In this document: positions 4,980 through 6,132 of the stretch, in pieces
Layout of the letters: the number at the start of each line of letters is the position of its first letter
How positions within the stretch are numbered: position 1 is the first letter of the stretch
Made by a program: the position numbers and the translations under genes
From: Methylomonas sp.
GTDB lineage: Bacteria > Pseudomonadota > Gammaproteobacteria > Methylococcales > Methylomonadaceae
NCBI GenBank assembly: GCA_028688235.1
Contig: JAQTYP010000228.1
Location: 1-6,132, forward strand
Length of the DNA: 6,132 nt
Direction of reading: 5' to 3'
Notes under the pieces: model-generated
What the model was told of the DNA's origin: nothing
What the model saw: the letters and a program-made list of their open reading frames with translations, nothing else
The model's database searches: none

Positions 4980-6132
4980 ATGCTCAACAAAGATACCCTC
5001 AACAACCTCGCCCAAGAGATTTGGAAATCCGCCGAAAGTTTACGCGGCAAATTCAAAGCCTACGAATACCAAAACATCGTCCTGCCGATGATTACCATTC
5101 GCCGGATTGAATGCGTGCTTGAAGCCTGGCGCAAGGAGCAGCGGGCCATCATCGAAAAGCGTTTCCCCAATGATACCCCAGCGCAAATTCAAGAGCGGCT
5201 GAAAAAAGACGAAAAACGCTTCCGTTTCTGGAACAGCAGCGATTGGACTCTAAAACGTTTGCACGACGAAGCACCGCAACTGCTGGAAGACAATTTCCGC
5301 GCCTACCTGAAAGCCTTCTCGCCCAATATCGAAAGCATCATCGATCATTTCAACTTTCGGGAAACGCTAGGCAAGCTGAAAAAAAGCGGCCGTCTGGCGA
5401 CCATCGTTGAACAATACGCCGGCGAGGATTTAAGCCTGGATCGGCTGTCTAATTTGGAAATGGGCTATGTCTACGAAGAGCTGTTACGCCGGTTTTCTGA
5501 GCAAAGCGGCGAGGAAGCCGGGGAGCATTTCACCCCGCGCGAAGTCATCCGCCTGATGGTGGAATTGCTGGACATTCAATTCAGCCAGGATTTGCAAAGC
5601 GTGGCGATTTACGACCCGGCTTGCGGCACCGGCGGCATGTTGTCAGTCGCCAAAACCCATTTGCTTGATCAAATCGAAGACAGCCAAAAACGCCAAGCCG
5701 CTGAAAAACTCATCACCCTGTACGGCCAGGAACTGCAACCGCACAACTACGCTATTTGCAAAGCCGAGATGCTGTTGAAAGACGACCTCAGCTTTATCGA
5801 GCTGGGCAACTCTTTGATCCCGTTCAATCCCAACAGGGACGACAAAGGTGACCAGCTCAATAAAGACGAAGACCGCTTCGATTACATGCTCAGCAATCCG
5901 CCGTTCGGCGTCACCTGGAGCGACTATAAAACCCAGGCCGAGAAATTCAATAAAACCCGCTATCAAGCCGGCATACCGCGCAGCAACGACGGCGCGTTAT
6001 TGTTTCTGCAAACCATGCTGGCCAAAATGAAACCGGTCGCACAAGGCGGCAGCAAAATTGCCATCGTCTTTAACGGCTCACCGCTCAGCAATGGTGATTG
6101 CGGTTCCGGAGAAAGCGAGATTCGCCGCTGGA
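4980..6132 (+). CDS. hsdM: Type I restriction-modification system methyltransferase subunit HsdM (partial, 3' end outside window)
   Basis: HsdM carries the S-adenosylmethionine-dependent N6-adenine methylation activity of a type I system; with HsdS it gives target-specific methylation and with HsdR restriction. The frame is open from the ATG at 4980 to the window end, 384 complete codons with no stop. Residues about 6-150 form the helical HsdM N-terminal domain. Motif I is DPACGTGG at 212-219 and catalytic motif IV is NPPF at 306-309. The conserved stretch GSPLSNGDCGSGESEIRRW stands at the right edge. An in-frame TAG at 4965-4967 excludes longer starts. No Shine-Dalgarno sequence lies at normal distance; a purine-rich GAGGAAGG sits about 41 nt upstream with a hairpin between. 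HsdM proteins are usually about 500 residues or more, so a quarter or more is missing. hsdS and hsdR, if present, are to the right. Confidence 0.95.
   Translation, partial: MLNKDTLNNLAQEIWKSAESLRGKFKAYEYQNIVLPMITIRRIECVLEAWRKEQRAIIEKRFPNDTPAQIQERLKKDEKRFRFWNSSDWTLKRLHDEAPQLLEDNFRAYLKAFSPNIESIIDHFNFRETLGKLKKSGRLATIVEQYAGEDLSLDRLSNLEMGYVYEELLRRFSEQSGEEAGEHFTPREVIRLMVELLDIQFSQDLQSVAIYDPACGTGGMLSVAKTHLLDQIEDSQKRQAAEKLITLYGQELQPHNYAICKAEMLLKDDLSFIELGNSLIPFNPNRDDKGDQLNKDEDRFDYMLSNPPFGVTWSDYKTQAEKFNKTRYQAGIPRSNDGALLFLQTMLAKMKPVAQGGSKIAIVFNGSPLSNGDCGSGESEIRRW

Larger units (their letters stand above)
3791..6132. mobile_element. One end of a tRNA-associated genomic island, decayed, continuing past the window
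   Basis: Everything right of the tRNA-Arg gene fits an integrated island. It comprises an AT-rich spacer, an integrase pointing at the tRNA, a fragment of an accessory gene, and a type I restriction-modification gene. Such systems are common cargo of tRNA islands. The integrase has lost its N-terminal region, so the element is probably no longer able to move by its own recombinase. The far end, the second att copy and the rest of the cargo are not in view. Confidence 0.6.

Noticed and set aside
4822..5091. 89-residue plus-strand frame before and into hsdM
   Set aside because: It overlaps the real hsdM start in another frame and the end of the small-protein fragment; its composition is low in information and no family is recognised.
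5643..5966. 107-residue open frame on the minus strand
   Set aside because: It lies wholly antisense to hsdM across its catalytic motifs, and hsdM is clearly the real gene; the antisense frame follows from its codon composition.

Overview
The window looks like a chromosome segment of a polar-flagellated gammaproteobacterium of moderate GC content. The gene order (cheV divergent from flgA-flgM-flgN-PilZ gene) is the one known from Pseudomonas, where the last gene is flgZ. Protein flavour and base composition would also suit a methanotroph such as Methylomonas or Methylobacter, but that placement is an inference.

Layout. Positions 1-232 hold no gene I can support; they contain two hairpins and one consensus DnaA box. 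Minus strand 233-1162 is cheV, a CheW-receiver fusion of the chemotaxis pathway. Divergent from it is a plus-strand flagellar cluster: flgA (P-ring chaperone, best start 1291), flgM (anti-sigma-28), flgN (export chaperone for the hook-filament junction proteins) and a YcgR/FlgZ-type PilZ protein (c-di-GMP-responsive motility brake). Two promoters fit the flagellar hierarchy. A -24/-12 (sigma-54) site stands just before flgA, and a sigma-28 site stands before flgM. So flgA would be expressed with the basal-body genes, and flgM and flgN with the late genes.

The flagellar cluster ends at 3670. A tRNA-Arg(CCU) gene with encoded CCA follows at 3714-3790, and the content changes there to what looks like one end of an integrated element. 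Next to the tRNA 3' end is a tyrosine-recombinase integrase reading toward the tRNA. Its catalytic domain is complete but its N-terminal region is missing. Its broken 5' end abuts the broken 5' end of a plus-strand gene for a small uncharacterised protein (KPKGMHWRTY motif). The two truncated genes therefore lie head-to-head across one junction near 4630-4655, as expected from a deletion or rearrangement. After a 114-bp gap with a perfect hairpin, hsdM (type I restriction-modification methyltransferase subunit) begins at 4980 and runs off the window; hsdS and hsdR are not in view.

In short, a conserved flagellar/chemotaxis region ends at a tRNA that appears to be an integration site for a decayed island carrying a restriction-modification system. 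I do not see a clearly new biological system. The most unusual spot is the integrase/small-protein junction.
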